Shown: in pieces, positions 1-8,706 of the stretch
Layout of the letters: every line of letters begins with the position of its first letter
How positions within the stretch are numbered: position 1 is the first letter of the stretch
Assembly: GCA_025451845.1 (NCBI GenBank)
Contig: JANWJS010000028.1
Span: forward strand, 154,189 to 218,188
Length of the DNA: 64,000 nucleotides
Reading direction: 5' to 3'
From: Steroidobacteraceae bacterium
GTDB lineage: Bacteria > Pseudomonadota > Gammaproteobacteria > Steroidobacterales > Steroidobacteraceae
Made by a program: the position numbers and the translations under genes
The notes under the pieces: generated by a model
Seen by the model: the letters and a program-made list of their open reading frames with translations, nothing else
The model's database searches: none
What the model was told of the DNA's origin: nothing

Positions 1-266
1 CCGCGGTCGTCGACGCGTTCGTCGAGCAGGGGCTCGAGGTTGCCGCGGGAGTCAAGCAGCAACTCGAAGCCGACGCAGCGCGTCACGGCGGCCTGAGACT
101 GATCGAGGAGCCCTTCATGGTCATCCGGCAGGCGATGGGCATCGCCAAGGCTCGGGGCGATTTGGCGGCGCAATACTTGCGGGCCTTCATCGCTGACTTG
201 AAGGCTTCAGGGTTCGTGCGCGAGGCACTGGCGCGGCATGGCATCAAGGGCGCCACGCCCGGCTGA
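1..266 (+). CDS. C-terminal part of a family 3 periplasmic solute-binding protein
   Basis: The frame is open from base 3 and stops at TGA 264-266, so only the last 87 residues are present. The end reads like bacterial extracellular solute-binding family 3: a strand ending EEPFMVIRQAMG, then a helix-rich segment around YLRAFIADLKASGFV and a final ALARHGI. Such proteins bind amino acids or similar small molecules in the periplasm and deliver them to an ABC permease. The N-terminal part lies outside the window, so ligand and partner genes cannot be judged. No permease follows downstream, so it may be an orphan binding protein. Family assignment is by recognition of the C-terminal pattern only. 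Confidence 0.6.
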   Translation, partial: AVVDAFVEQGLEVAAGVKQQLEADAARHGGLRLIEEPFMVIRQAMGIAKARGDLAAQYLRAFIADLKASGFVREALARHGIKGATPG

Positions 267-329
267 GCGCAAACCGAAAGCGTCCCGGACGGAACTCACG
301 GCCAGATTCAGTGAAAGCACGCGAGCTAT

Positions 330-779
330 ATGCGCGCCCCGACCCGACGCCATTCCCCATTCCTCCTATGCGTATGCATGGCCCTCGCAGTGGCCAGCGC
401 ATACACACAGACTCCGACCGTCCTGGGCTATTGGCGCGAGCCGGGGGGCTCCATCATCCGCGTCGCCCCGTGCCCCCAGCAGCTATGCGTGGAAATCGCC
501 AAGCTGCCGGCGGGAAAGCACGGGACGACTGACTCGCACAATCCCGACCCCAAGCTGCGCAACCGTCCGCTCTGCGGATTGTGGGTCGGCGCGGGTTTCA
601 TCGCGATCGACCCGCAGCACGCCCGCGAAGGGCATCTTTACGATCCGAGGAGCGGACGCACCTATAGCGGCGAGATGACCGCCGAAGGGAATCTCCTGCA
701 CCTGCGCGGCTATGTAGGTTTGCGGATATTCGGACGAACCGAGACCTGGGTGCGCGCCGCCCCGCCGCCGCCCTGTTGA
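330..779 (+). CDS. Exported DUF2147 family protein
   Basis: This 149-residue protein begins with a charged segment and a hydrophobic stretch (about residues 9-24) that looks like a Sec signal peptide, cleaved near AYTQ. The mature part carries the DUF2147 signature: GYWREPGG at the start, two cysteines in a PCPQQLC segment, NRPLCGL, a Y-D-P-x-S-G-R-x-Y segment, and a C-terminal region around LRGYVGLRIFGRTETW. DUF2147 proteins are small beta-rich exported proteins of unknown function. ATG at 330 is the first start giving an intact signal peptide. The proline-rich tail (PPPPC) is unusual. No operon partner is evident. Confidence 0.75.
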   Translation: MRAPTRRHSPFLLCVCMALAVASAYTQTPTVLGYWREPGGSIIRVAPCPQQLCVEIAKLPAGKHGTTDSHNPDPKLRNRPLCGLWVGAGFIAIDPQHAREGHLYDPRSGRTYSGEMTAEGNLLHLRGYVGLRIFGRTETWVRAAPPPPC

Positions 780-798
780 TGGAGCAGCGCGCCCCGGC

Positions 799-1047
799 TC
801 AGGGCTGCAGCGGCAACATCCTCCGCAGCCGGGGATTGCGCAGCCAGAGTCCGCCCCAGACAAACACGGCGAAGACTATCGCGAAGCCGATGTCGAACAT
901 CGGGGCGTGAATGCGCACCTTCGAGGCGATCGCGCCGCCGAGGTATCCGGTCAGCAGCACCGCACCCAGAAGCGACGTGCGCGGAAACAGATAGAACGCG
1001 GTGCAGATCAGCGGGACGGCGCGCTTTCGACAGTCAGTCTTCGCAGC
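799..1047 (-). pseudogene. C-terminal remnant of a DoxX-like membrane protein
   Basis: Directly after the TAG stop of the HDOD gene, and in the same frame, the minus strand stays open to a TGA at 799-801. The last ~70 residues read FPRTSLLGAVLLTGYLGG, a hydrophobic FAIVFAVFVWGGLWLR and NPRLRRMLPLQP, which is the C-terminal half of the DoxX-like family (normally ~120-130 residues, four membrane helices). The N-terminal helices are missing and no start codon precedes the conserved part, so this is a truncated relic. It could be made only by read-through of the HDOD stop. DoxX-like membership is recognised from sequence; truncation is directly visible. Confidence 0.65.
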
Positions 1048-2256
1048 CTACGCGGCGCCGCGTCGCAAGCTGCGTTGCGCAAGGCCGGGGGCCTCGAACA
1101 TGGGCCGACGCTTTGCGGCGCTCGCCGGGCCGGCCGCCGCCGCTCTGGGGTCCTCATGCGGCCGCAGGAGCCGCTTCAGCATCGACTCGAGGTGCGCGGG
1201 TGACAGTCCGGACGGCGGCAGCGAGATCCTGAGGCTCGCTTCGTCGATGAGGGTATTGCCGTGCAGCACGGCCAACGCACCGGCGCGGCGGCCGAAGCCA
1301 AGCGAACGCCCGAGCGCCGTTGCCGGCTCCGAGGCAACCATCTGCTCCTCGATCGCGGCGAGCATTTCCTCCGACAGCCGCCACTCGGCGCCGATGTGCC
1401 AGGCGAAGGCCGCTGCGCGCGAGTCGAGTATGGCAGCGACCACCAGAGGATCGACTCCCTGGCGCCCGGGTGCAGGTGCGCAATGCTCGAGCACCGCGCG
1501 AAAGAGGACGATCTCCGCGAGACCGTAGATGAGCGTCAGGAGCTCGGCCGCAAACGCATTCGCCCGCTCCACCAGAGCAGCGTGAGGAATGGCTGCGTGA
1601 GCAGACCGTACCGCGTGCTCCCAGACGATTTCCGGGAACCGTGAAGCCCCCCCGGCGCCGGGAACCTGGAAGATGGGCTGCATCAGAGCCGCCGCCATGA
1701 CCGAGCGCAGCCCGTCGCTCCCGAGAATCACCATGGCCCTCTCGATGGTCTCGATGGGCTGTTGGGTGACTCGGTAATACGAACTGTTCGCTACCCGCAG
1801 AAGATTACCGACCAGCGCCGGATCTTGCGCGACGATGGGCACCAGCCGCCGCACCGAGACGTGCTCGTCGTTGATGGCGCGGATCAGCTCCGGGAGAAGA
1901 TTCGGACGCCGCGGGAAATACTGTTTCTGGCTGGCGGGATCGCCGATGGCCGCCAGGGCGGCCGCCACGATGCGGTCGTGCGCGGGATCCTGCAAGCCAG
2001 CCTGGGAGGGGAGCTCCGCTCCCAGCTCCAGGCCGCGAAGCCTCCTCAAGGTCTCGGGCCAATCGAGCCACTGCACCGCGGCGGCCGGCTGCAATATCGG
2101 GGGCTCCGGCAGATGACGCAGGTCGACCGGGAGCTCGTTGGCGATGTCGGGCGATCCGACCACGCGCGCGATGACGGCGGCGCCAGGGCGGCGCGCGGCA
2201 GGCAATGCCGCGAATCCGCAGGCTGCGACGAAAAGCGATGACAGAAACCTGAACAC
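1048..2256 (-). CDS. HDOD domain signalling protein
   Basis: The predicted product is 402 residues from a GTG start at 2256, chosen because it follows a purine-rich GGGGA and gives a hydrophobic N terminus (FRFLSSLFVAACGFAALPA), an anchor or signal segment. The frame is open further upstream but without protein-like composition. The HDOD core lies at about residues 140-330: FPRRPNLLPELIRAIND, then VPIVAQDPALVGNLLRVANS, IETIERAMVILGSDGLRSV and a helical segment with WEHAVRSAHAA. HDOD domains are catalytically dead relatives of HD phosphohydrolases used in regulation. The LHDIG-like position reads LIYGLAE, as expected for a non-enzymatic domain. No effector domain is fused. The alanine-rich C-terminal tail is low complexity. 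Confidence 0.75.
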   Translation of the reverse strand: MFRFLSSLFVAACGFAALPAARRPGAAVIARVVGSPDIANELPVDLRHLPEPPILQPAAAVQWLDWPETLRRLRGLELGAELPSQAGLQDPAHDRIVAAALAAIGDPASQKQYFPRRPNLLPELIRAINDEHVSVRRLVPIVAQDPALVGNLLRVANSSYYRVTQQPIETIERAMVILGSDGLRSVMAAALMQPIFQVPGAGGASRFPEIVWEHAVRSAHAAIPHAALVERANAFAAELLTLIYGLAEIVLFRAVLEHCAPAPGRQGVDPLVVAAILDSRAAAFAWHIGAEWRLSEEMLAAIEEQMVASEPATALGRSLGFGRRAGALAVLHGNTLIDEASLRISLPPSGLSPAHLESMLKRLLRPHEDPRAAAAGPASAAKRRPMFEAPGLAQRSLRRGAA

Positions 2257-2411
2257 TCTACGGCCGTCCCCGACTCGGAAAGCGCATTGCTCCCGGCGCT
2301 CTAGGGATTTCGGCCGCGCGCGGGAAATGCCGAGACCGGCAGACTGGTTTTGTGATCCACCGCACGGACCGCAGCGGGCATGGTACAAAACGGCGACACC
2401 CTGAGACCGTG

Positions 2412-3671
2412 ATGCACACTGAACATTCCCGATTCCCGGCACGCGCACTCGGCTTCCGCGAGTTCCTGGTTCTCACCGCCGCCATCATGGCGTCCCAGGC
2501 GATCGCCGTGGATACGATGCTGCCGGCGCTCCCCGCCATCGCGCACGATCTCGGCGTGACCGACTCGAATCGCGCGCAATGGGTGATCACCAGCTATATC
2601 TCCGGCGTCGGCCTCGGGCAATTGTTCTGGGGAATGCTCTCGGACCGCTTTGGAAGACGGCGGGTGCTGCTGACCGGCATGACGCTGTATGTCATGGCCG
2701 CACTGGCGGTAGGCGTGGCCGGCAGCTTCGAGGCTCTGCTCGCCTGGCGATTCGCACACGGTATCGCCGCCGCCAGTATGGTCATAGCGCGCTCCATCAT
2801 CAGGGACCTCTACGGCGGGCGGCAAATGGCGCGCGTCATGTCCCTGACCTTCATCGTCTTCATCATGGTACCTATCGTCGCGCCCAGCCTCGGCCAGCTC
2901 GTTCTGCTGCTGGCTCCCTGGCGCGCGTTGTTCCATGTGTTCGCCGCGTTCGCGGCCGCTGTCCTGCTGTGGGTCTACTTTCGCCTGCCCGAGACCTTGC
3001 ATCCGGAGTACCGCATGACGCTGACGGCAGGCCACATCGCCCGTGCAATCGGCAAAGTCGTCGCCGACCGCGCGTCGCTGTGGTACACGCTGGGTGTAGC
3101 TCTGATGTTCGGTTCCATCATCGGCTACGTGGGCATGATGCCGCAGATCTTCAGCACGGTATTCCACCGGCCGACGCTGATGCCCTCCGCGTTTGCGCTG
3201 TGCGCAGCATCCATGGGTGTCGCGTCCTTCCTCAACTCGAGGGTCGTGGAACGCTTCGGCATGCGGATCATCTCCCAGGCGGGCCTGCTGATCTTCATTG
3301 TCATGGCCGGCTTGCACGCGCTCGTCGCCGCGCTCGGGGCAGAGACTCTCTGGACGTTCATCGTCCTGCAGGGCACCACCATGGCCTGCTTCGGCTTGAT
3401 CATGGCCAATTTCGGCGCCATGGCGATGGAATCGATGGGAGCGGTGGCGGGCATCGCCGCCTCGCTGCAAGGTTGTGCCGGCACCTTCGGCGGTGCCTTG
3501 ATCGCCGCGCTCATCGGCCAACAATTCAACGGCTCGACGCTGCCCCTCGCCCTCGGCACTCTCCTCTGCGGCCTGGTAGCGCTCGGCTTCGTACTGCTCG
3601 CGGAAGGCGGACGGCTCTTTCGCCCGCATCAACTCGCACCAGGCGAGCCCGCCGCCGCCGGCATGCACTGA
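2412..3671 (+). CDS. MFS multidrug transporter, Bcr/CflA-like (DHA1)
   Basis: The predicted protein has 419 residues with about twelve hydrophobic helices. The DHA1 motif A is clear between helices 2 and 3 (GMLSDRFGRRRVLLTG), and helix 1 ends with the VDTMLPALPAIAHDLG segment typical of the Bcr/CflA drug-resistance branch. It would act in the inner membrane as a proton-coupled exporter; the substrate cannot be inferred. ATG 2412 is preferred over an in-frame ATG 60 bases upstream because the extra residues are polar and unlike the family. It is divergent from the HDOD gene, with about 155 bases for promoters between them. Confidence 0.85.
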   Translation: MHTEHSRFPARALGFREFLVLTAAIMASQAIAVDTMLPALPAIAHDLGVTDSNRAQWVITSYISGVGLGQLFWGMLSDRFGRRRVLLTGMTLYVMAALAVGVAGSFEALLAWRFAHGIAAASMVIARSIIRDLYGGRQMARVMSLTFIVFIMVPIVAPSLGQLVLLLAPWRALFHVFAAFAAAVLLWVYFRLPETLHPEYRMTLTAGHIARAIGKVVADRASLWYTLGVALMFGSIIGYVGMMPQIFSTVFHRPTLMPSAFALCAASMGVASFLNSRVVERFGMRIISQAGLLIFIVMAGLHALVAALGAETLWTFIVLQGTTMACFGLIMANFGAMAMESMGAVAGIAASLQGCAGTFGGALIAALIGQQFNGSTLPLALGTLLCGLVALGFVLLAEGGRLFRPHQLAPGEPAAAGMH

Positions 3672-3755
3672 CTCTCGGTACGAGCTCCCGCGGCGGCATA
3701 GCGATTGCTCTCCTGTTTCAGTTCCGTTCACAAGCTGAGCCACGGGAGCAACGGC

Positions 3756-3998
3756 ATGACATCCAAGGTACAGGGTGAAGGCGATTACGAATCCGCTCGC
3801 CGCTATGACGAGAAGACGAAGCGCTTCGTGGAGGAGAAGACCCAAGGCGGGAAAGAGCTCAAAGGGTCAGCCTCCGAAGCATCCGACAAGTTGACGCCCG
3901 AGGAGAAGGAAGCGCTGTCACACGCGAAGTCGGGAGACGAAGACAAGCGCGATGCGGATGCTTTGCGCGCAGCCGAGGAGCGGCGCAAGGAGCATTGA
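3756..3998 (+). CDS. Small hydrophilic protein, conserved type of unknown function
   Basis: The ATG at 3756 follows CGGGAGC at good spacing and gives an 80-residue, very charged protein with no hydrophobic segment. It opens with VQGEGDYESARRYDEKTKRFVEEK, a pattern common among short stress-type proteins of Proteobacteria that have no assigned function; the second half is rich in Lys, Glu, Asp and Ala (for example DKLTPEEKEALSHAK). It is probably cytoplasmic and largely disordered or helical. A role in stress protection is only a guess. It stands alone between the MFS gene and the tRNA gene. Confidence 0.7.
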   Translation: MTSKVQGEGDYESARRYDEKTKRFVEEKTQGGKELKGSASEASDKLTPEEKEALSHAKSGDEDKRDADALRAAEERRKEH

Positions 3999-4060
3999 TC
4001 GGACGCAGCGCCCGATATCTATAAATTACATCCAGATTAAATCGTAACCTGCTGAAATAA

Positions 4061-4151
<91 letters not shown>

Positions 4152-4288
4152 GGCGGGCGGGAACTCGGCGCGGGAGATGCTATCAAAATTGGCCCTTGCC
4201 GGCCCGCACCCTCGCCCTCACCTCCACCGTATCAGCCGCGCGGCAGCCCCCCAGGCAATATCCACTCGTTCCGTCCGTCAAGACTTTC

Positions 4289-5509
4289 ATGTCGACCGAA
4301 AGCGCCACCGCGCGCCCGACCGCCCCGCTGCCCCTCCCCCGCCCGAGACACAGGCGTCGGCGGCCATCGCGCTTCGTCCGCAACGTCGTCACCCTCGTCG
4401 CCCTGCTGCACCTCTATGTCGGTGTGCGGTTACTGCCTGCGTTGCCGATCGACGCGCCGGGGCGCGTGCTCGGCGCGCTCGCGCTCTGCGCCTCCTTCGC
4501 GCTGATCATCGCGGGCGCACGCGCCCGCGGGATGCAGGACAGCGCCTTGGCGGCGAACCTGGCTTGGGTAGGCTCGCTCAACGGGGGGTTCTTTTCCTCG
4601 CTCGCCGTCCTCACGGTGGCGCGCGACATTTTTCTCGGGCCGGTCGTGTTCCTCGCATCCCGCGGTCACGCCGCCACACTCGAGACGGCCTCGGCCATCG
4701 CCGTACCTCTCCTCGCGGTGCTCGCGACGGTAGTGGGATTCTTCGATGCGCGGCGGCCGCCGCGCGTGGTAGACATCGCCGTACCGTTGCCCAATCTGCC
4801 GCCCGCGCTTCACGGCTTCACCATCGCGCAGATCAGCGACGTGCACGTGGGCCCCACGATCAAGCGGGACTTCCTGCGCGGCATCGTGGAGATCGTCAAC
4901 TCGCTGCACGTCGATGTCATCGCCGTGACCGGCGACCTCGTCGACGGCTCGGTCGAGCAGCTCGCCGCACAGGTCGAGCCGCTCTCCCACCTGCGCGCGC
5001 GCCACGGCACCTACTTCGTCACGGGCAACCACGAGTACTACTCCGGCGCCGCGGCCTGGATCGCGGAGCTGCGCCGGCTGGGGCTGCACGTTCTCCTCAA
5101 CGAACACGTGGTGCTGAGTCATGGCGGCGGTTCGCTGCTCCTGGCGGGAGTGACCGACTACAGCGCCGACCGATTCGACCCGGCGCAGCGCAGTGATCCG
5201 CAGGCCTCTCTTGCGGGCGCGCCGGCGCACCTGCACCCGAGAGTGCTGCTCGCACATCAGCCGCGGACAGCTGCCGCGGCGGCAGACGCCGGCTTCGACT
5301 TGCAGCTGTCGGGCCACACGCACGGCGGTCAGTTCTGGCCGTGGAATCTCTTCGTGCGTCTGCAGCAGCCTTTTACCGCCGGCCTGCATAGATTGGGGGC
5401 TCTGTGGGTCTACACCAGCCGCGGCACCGGTTACTGGGGTCCGCCCAAGAGGTTGGGCGTGCCGTCGGAGATCGCCCGGGTACGGCTGGTACCTGCTCCG
5501 TTGAGCTGA
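4289..5509 (+). CDS. Membrane-anchored calcineurin-like metallophosphoesterase
   Basis: The protein has 406 residues from ATG 4289; the longer open frame upstream runs through the tRNA and is not credible. An Arg-rich N terminus is followed by about four membrane helices (roughly residues 32-150) and a cytoplasmic calcineurin-like domain. Metal ligands are all present: D184 and H186 in ISDVHVG, GDLVD at 215-219, GNHE at 246-249, H323 in LAHQP and GHTHGGQ at 342-348. This is the architecture of YkuE/YaeI-type membrane phosphoesterases, some of which hydrolyse UDP-diacylglucosamine-like or other lipid phosphates. The substrate here is unknown. About 75 bases separate it from the PrpD-like gene. 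Confidence 0.85.
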   Translation: MSTESATARPTAPLPLPRPRHRRRRPSRFVRNVVTLVALLHLYVGVRLLPALPIDAPGRVLGALALCASFALIIAGARARGMQDSALAANLAWVGSLNGGFFSSLAVLTVARDIFLGPVVFLASRGHAATLETASAIAVPLLAVLATVVGFFDARRPPRVVDIAVPLPNLPPALHGFTIAQISDVHVGPTIKRDFLRGIVEIVNSLHVDVIAVTGDLVDGSVEQLAAQVEPLSHLRARHGTYFVTGNHEYYSGAAAWIAELRRLGLHVLLNEHVVLSHGGGSLLLAGVTDYSADRFDPAQRSDPQASLAGAPAHLHPRVLLAHQPRTAAAAADAGFDLQLSGHTHGGQFWPWNLFVRLQQPFTAGLHRLGALWVYTSRGTGYWGPPKRLGVPSEIARVRLVPAPLS

Positions 5510-5583
5510 GACATGAGACAATCGCGCCGCCGCTTGCGCGGCGGCCTGCGGCCCCGGCATCCCGCTGGCAAGGTCCATTCTCC

Positions 5584-6609
5584 ATGCTCAACCCTGCACT
5601 CGAGGTCGAAGACCAAACCAACGCGGTGTCCCTGATCGTAGCGCTGGCCGAGTACGCCGCAACTTTCGCGATCCAGAGCTCCACGGCCCTCGAGACGGCA
5701 CGGCATTGTCTGGTCGCGGCACTCGCGGGCGCTTTCGCGGCGCTGCGCGACCCGGAGCGCGCGGTACTGATCGGTCCGCTCGTGCCGGGCGCCCTGATGC
5801 CGGGTGGCGCGCGGGTTCCGGGCACTTCGCTGGAGCTCGACCCCGTCCAGGCTGCCTTCTGCACCGGCCTCATGCTCTGTCAGCCCGCCAGCGGCGATCA
5901 CTGGCTCGCGTTGCGCAGCGGACCGGCCGCCGACTCTTTCGGCGCCGTCCTCCCGGCCGCCGATTACCAGGCACGCAAGGCCATCATGGAGGGCAAGTCA
6001 CCACCGAGGGTGCGCGACATGCTGGCCGCGATGGTCAAGACGCTGGAGATCCAAGGCGTGCTCGCGGCCGATGGCATTGATGACCGGCCGACGGCGATCC
6101 GTCTGGCACGCGTTGCGTCTACCGCCATAGTCACTGCGCAGCTCGGCGGCAACCTGGGACAGATCGTGAGCGCGCTCAGCTTCGCTTGCGCCGAGGGCGA
6201 AATGTTGTTGGATGCGGATGAGCGCCATCACGCCGCGCGCAGCGACTGGGCCAGGGCCGATGCGATCAGCCGTGCGGTACGCCACGCCTGTCAGGCAATG
6301 GCCGCAGGCCGCCCGACCTACCTGACCGCGCTCGATCTCGAAACGGTGGATCTGGCCGGCAAGCTTCTCGGTGCCCGGCCGTCGAAGCCCCTGAAGGTCT
6401 TCGGCACGGCGATCAGCGATCGGCTGGCGACCGAGCGTCAGCCGCAGGAGGCCGCGCAGCTCACGGCGGGATTCCGCGCGGCTGTCGAGCAGTATTTCCC
6501 GCCGCGACAGGCGGAGCGCATCAAGGCACTTTTCGCGGCGCCGGAGCGGCTGGATGACTTGCCGGTCAATGAGCTGCTCGCCGCCATGGTGACCAACGGC
6601 GCCCGGTAG
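5584..6609 (+). CDS. Short MmgE/PrpD family-like protein
   Basis: The likely product is 341 residues from ATG 5584. The middle resembles MmgE/PrpD (2-methylcitrate dehydratase-like) proteins: VRDMLAAMVKTLEIQGVLA, then the characteristic ARVASTAIVTAQLGG and a helix ending LSFACAEGEML, followed by a DWARADAISRAVRHA segment matching the family's AAGDATSRA region. True PrpD enzymes are about 450-490 residues and include a second domain; most of that is missing here. It may be a divergent, perhaps non-catalytic, paralogue. No methylcitrate cycle gene is nearby. Assignment rests on pattern similarity. Confidence 0.6.
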   Translation: MLNPALEVEDQTNAVSLIVALAEYAATFAIQSSTALETARHCLVAALAGAFAALRDPERAVLIGPLVPGALMPGGARVPGTSLELDPVQAAFCTGLMLCQPASGDHWLALRSGPAADSFGAVLPAADYQARKAIMEGKSPPRVRDMLAAMVKTLEIQGVLAADGIDDRPTAIRLARVASTAIVTAQLGGNLGQIVSALSFACAEGEMLLDADERHHAARSDWARADAISRAVRHACQAMAAGRPTYLTALDLETVDLAGKLLGARPSKPLKVFGTAISDRLATERQPQEAAQLTAGFRAAVEQYFPPRQAERIKALFAAPERLDDLPVNELLAAMVTNGAR

Positions 6610-6621
6610 CGGCGGCGGTCG

Positions 6622-8706
6622 CTAGCGATGGCCCGCCAGCTTGCTGTGGGTGCGTTCGGCCTCGGCGCGCGACTCGGCATCCTCCGGCCGTTGCCAGCTG
6701 CGCAGCAGCTCCGCAAATTGACCCGCGGGCAACGGCGGGCTGAAATGAAATCCCTGGTACTGATCGCAACCGAGGCTGCGCAGGAACTGCAGCTGATCTG
6801 GCGTCTCGACTCCTTCGGCGACGACTTTGAGCTTCAGGCTGTGCGCCAGGGAGATGATGGCCTGAACGATCGAGGCGTCGACCTCGCAGTCGAGGTCGCG
6901 GACGAACGAGCGATCGATCTTCAGCTTGTCGATCGGAAAGCGGCGCAGGTAGTTGATGCTCGAATAGCCCGTGCCGAAATCATCGACCGACACCAGCACG
7001 CCCATGCGGCTCAATTGCTCGAGAATGGCCGCGGACTCCTCCGGGTTGGTCATCACCGCGCTCTCGGTGAGCTCGATCTCGAGATAGCGCGCCTCGAGCC
7101 CGGCGCTTTGCAGCGCGCCGGCCACGACCTCGAGCAGATCGCCCCGCCGGAACTGCGTCGCCGCGACGTTGACGGCCACACGCAACTGCGGCAGGCCGCT
7201 ACGCTGCCATTCGGCGCACTGGCGGCAGGCCTCCCGCAACACCCAGGAGCCGATCTCGTTGATGAGCCCGCACTCCTCCGCGAGGGGGATGAACTGGTCG
7301 GGCTGGATCAGACCGCGTTGCGGATGCCGCCAGCGGATGAGCGCCTCGGCACCGTAGACGTCGCCGGTCTGCGTATCGGGCTTCGGTTGATAGTGCAGCT
7401 CGAACTGCCCAGCATCGATGGCCGCGTGCAGATCGCTCTCCAGACTCACGCGTCCAACCGTTACGGAGTCCATCCCCTCGGCAAAGCATTGCACGTTATT
7501 GCGTCCGCGTTGCTTCGCGCAGTACATGGCAACGTCAGCACGCGCGATCAGACTGTCAGCCGAGCTGGCGTCGGTCGGAAAGTAAGCCACACCGACGCTG
7601 CTGGTGACGTGCAACTCGACACCAGAAACCTGCATGGGAGCTCGCAACGCTTCCTTTGCCCGCTGTGCGACGGCCACCGCATCCTCCGGAACAGGAGACG
7701 GACTGATCACGACGATGAACTCGTCGCCGCCGGTGCGGGCAACAGTGTCGATGTCACGCACCACGGAGCGCAGGCGCCGCGAGACCTCATCGAGCACCAC
7801 ATCCCCGGCGCGGTGTCCGAGCGAGTCGTTGATGAGCTTGAATCGGTCGAGATCCACCGCCAGCAGCGCAAAGGGCTGCCCGTCGCGGTTGGCGTGCGCC
7901 ATGGCCTGCGCCAGGCGGTCATCGAGCAGCACGCGGTTGGGCAGGCCTGTCAGCGCATCGTGCGTGGCCAAGTGGCGCAGCTGCCGGTTCGCCGCTTCCA
8001 GATTCTCCGTACGCGCGGCGACGACATTCTCCAGCGTCTCCACCTGCGCGCGCAGAGCCCTCTCGTGCTGCCACTTGCGTGTCAGCGCGCTCGCGCACTG
8101 CAGCACCTCGATCGGCTCGAACGGCTTCTTGAGGACGAGCAGCCGGTCCGTCTGCCCGAGACGCGCGACGACATCATTCCAATCGTAGTCGGAGTGCGCC
8201 GAGCAGATCACCACCTGCACATCCGGGTCGACCGCCCAGAGCCGCTCGATGGTCTCCAGGCCGTCCCAGCCGGGAGGCATGCGCATGTCGATGAAGGCGA
8301 TCGCGAAGTGCCGTCCCGCGGCCACGGCACGCTTAGCATGCTCGACGCCATCCTGGCCCTGCAGCGCGAATTCCAGCGCGTAGTGTGGACGCTCGCACCG
8401 CGCTTCCGGAGCATCCCCGAAGAGCAGTGATTCGACACTGGCGAGCTTTGTAGCCGGCTCGGCGCCGCCGCCGAGTATCTTGTCAAAATCCCGATGAATG
8501 GCCGGATTGTCATCAATGATGAGAATCCGCGTCTGATCGTGACAGGCTGTCTCCCCGGTGCGAGGCTCCGTCCCTGCGCCTCGCCCGTCGGGCCGGCTGC
8601 CGCCGTCCAAAATCGTTCCAGACGATTTTGTGCTCGGCCCATCCTGGGCCTCACCCCGTCGGGGCCGGCTATCGCCGTCCAAAATCGTTCCAGACGATTT
8701 TGTCAT
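6622..8706 (-). CDS. Response regulator with GGDEF and EAL domains
   Basis: The predicted product is 694 residues. After an odd N-terminal extension of about 55 residues (see the repeat entry) comes a receiver domain (ILIIDDNPAIHRDF, phospho-acceptor D in FIDMRMP, and KKPFE), a short coiled coil, a GGDEF domain (DALTGLPNR, RTGGDEFIVV) and an EAL domain (EALIRWRHP, DDFGTGYSS, KIDRSFV, VAEGVET). The GGDEF motif is intact, and the EAL motif and key acidic residues look intact, so it could make and break cyclic di-GMP. ATG 8706 overlaps the kinase stop as ATGA and has a strong AGGAGG ribosome site inside the kinase gene, so the pair is translationally coupled. Confidence 0.9.
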   Translation of the reverse strand: MTKSSGTILDGDSRPRRGEAQDGPSTKSSGTILDGGSRPDGRGAGTEPRTGETACHDQTRILIIDDNPAIHRDFDKILGGGAEPATKLASVESLLFGDAPEARCERPHYALEFALQGQDGVEHAKRAVAAGRHFAIAFIDMRMPPGWDGLETIERLWAVDPDVQVVICSAHSDYDWNDVVARLGQTDRLLVLKKPFEPIEVLQCASALTRKWQHERALRAQVETLENVVAARTENLEAANRQLRHLATHDALTGLPNRVLLDDRLAQAMAHANRDGQPFALLAVDLDRFKLINDSLGHRAGDVVLDEVSRRLRSVVRDIDTVARTGGDEFIVVISPSPVPEDAVAVAQRAKEALRAPMQVSGVELHVTSSVGVAYFPTDASSADSLIARADVAMYCAKQRGRNNVQCFAEGMDSVTVGRVSLESDLHAAIDAGQFELHYQPKPDTQTGDVYGAEALIRWRHPQRGLIQPDQFIPLAEECGLINEIGSWVLREACRQCAEWQRSGLPQLRVAVNVAATQFRRGDLLEVVAGALQSAGLEARYLEIELTESAVMTNPEESAAILEQLSRMGVLVSVDDFGTGYSSINYLRRFPIDKLKIDRSFVRDLDCEVDASIVQAIISLAHSLKLKVVAEGVETPDQLQFLRSLGCDQYQGFHFSPPLPAGQFAELLRSWQRPEDAESRAEAERTHSKLAGHR
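8560..8703 (-). repeat. Two in-frame copies of a 72-bp palindrome-bearing element
   Basis: Starting right after the ATG of the GGDEF-EAL gene, the minus strand holds a 72-base unit (8632-8703) followed by a second copy (8631 down to about 8560). The first ~45 bases match almost perfectly; the second copy then diverges through single-base gaps. Each copy contains the perfect inverted repeat AAAATCGT-CTGGA-ACGATTTT (8-bp arms, 5-base loop). In translation each gives TKSSGTILDG followed by a Ser-Arg-Pro-rich stretch. The reading frame is kept because 72 is a multiple of three. The receiver domain starts only after the second copy, so the unit looks inserted into the coding start. Confidence 0.85.

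Noticed and set aside
1027-1040. TCGACAGTCAGTCT also found near 10818
   Set aside because: A 14-base match is expected several times by chance in 64 kb.
2301-3845. Long minus-strand open frame opposite the MFS transporter
   Set aside because: It is the GC-rich shadow of a clear membrane transporter gene; its translation is rich in Gln/His/Arg/Gly with no fold and no ribosome site.
4025-4041. AATTACATCCAGATTAA resembling the lexA upstream sequence AATTATATCCAGACTAA
   Set aside because: 15 of 17 bases match, but this level is expected by chance among AT-rich intergenic stretches and no SOS gene follows it.
6628-8430. Long plus-strand open frame opposite the GGDEF-EAL gene
   Set aside because: Shadow of the GGDEF/EAL coding strand; the motifs are all on the other strand.
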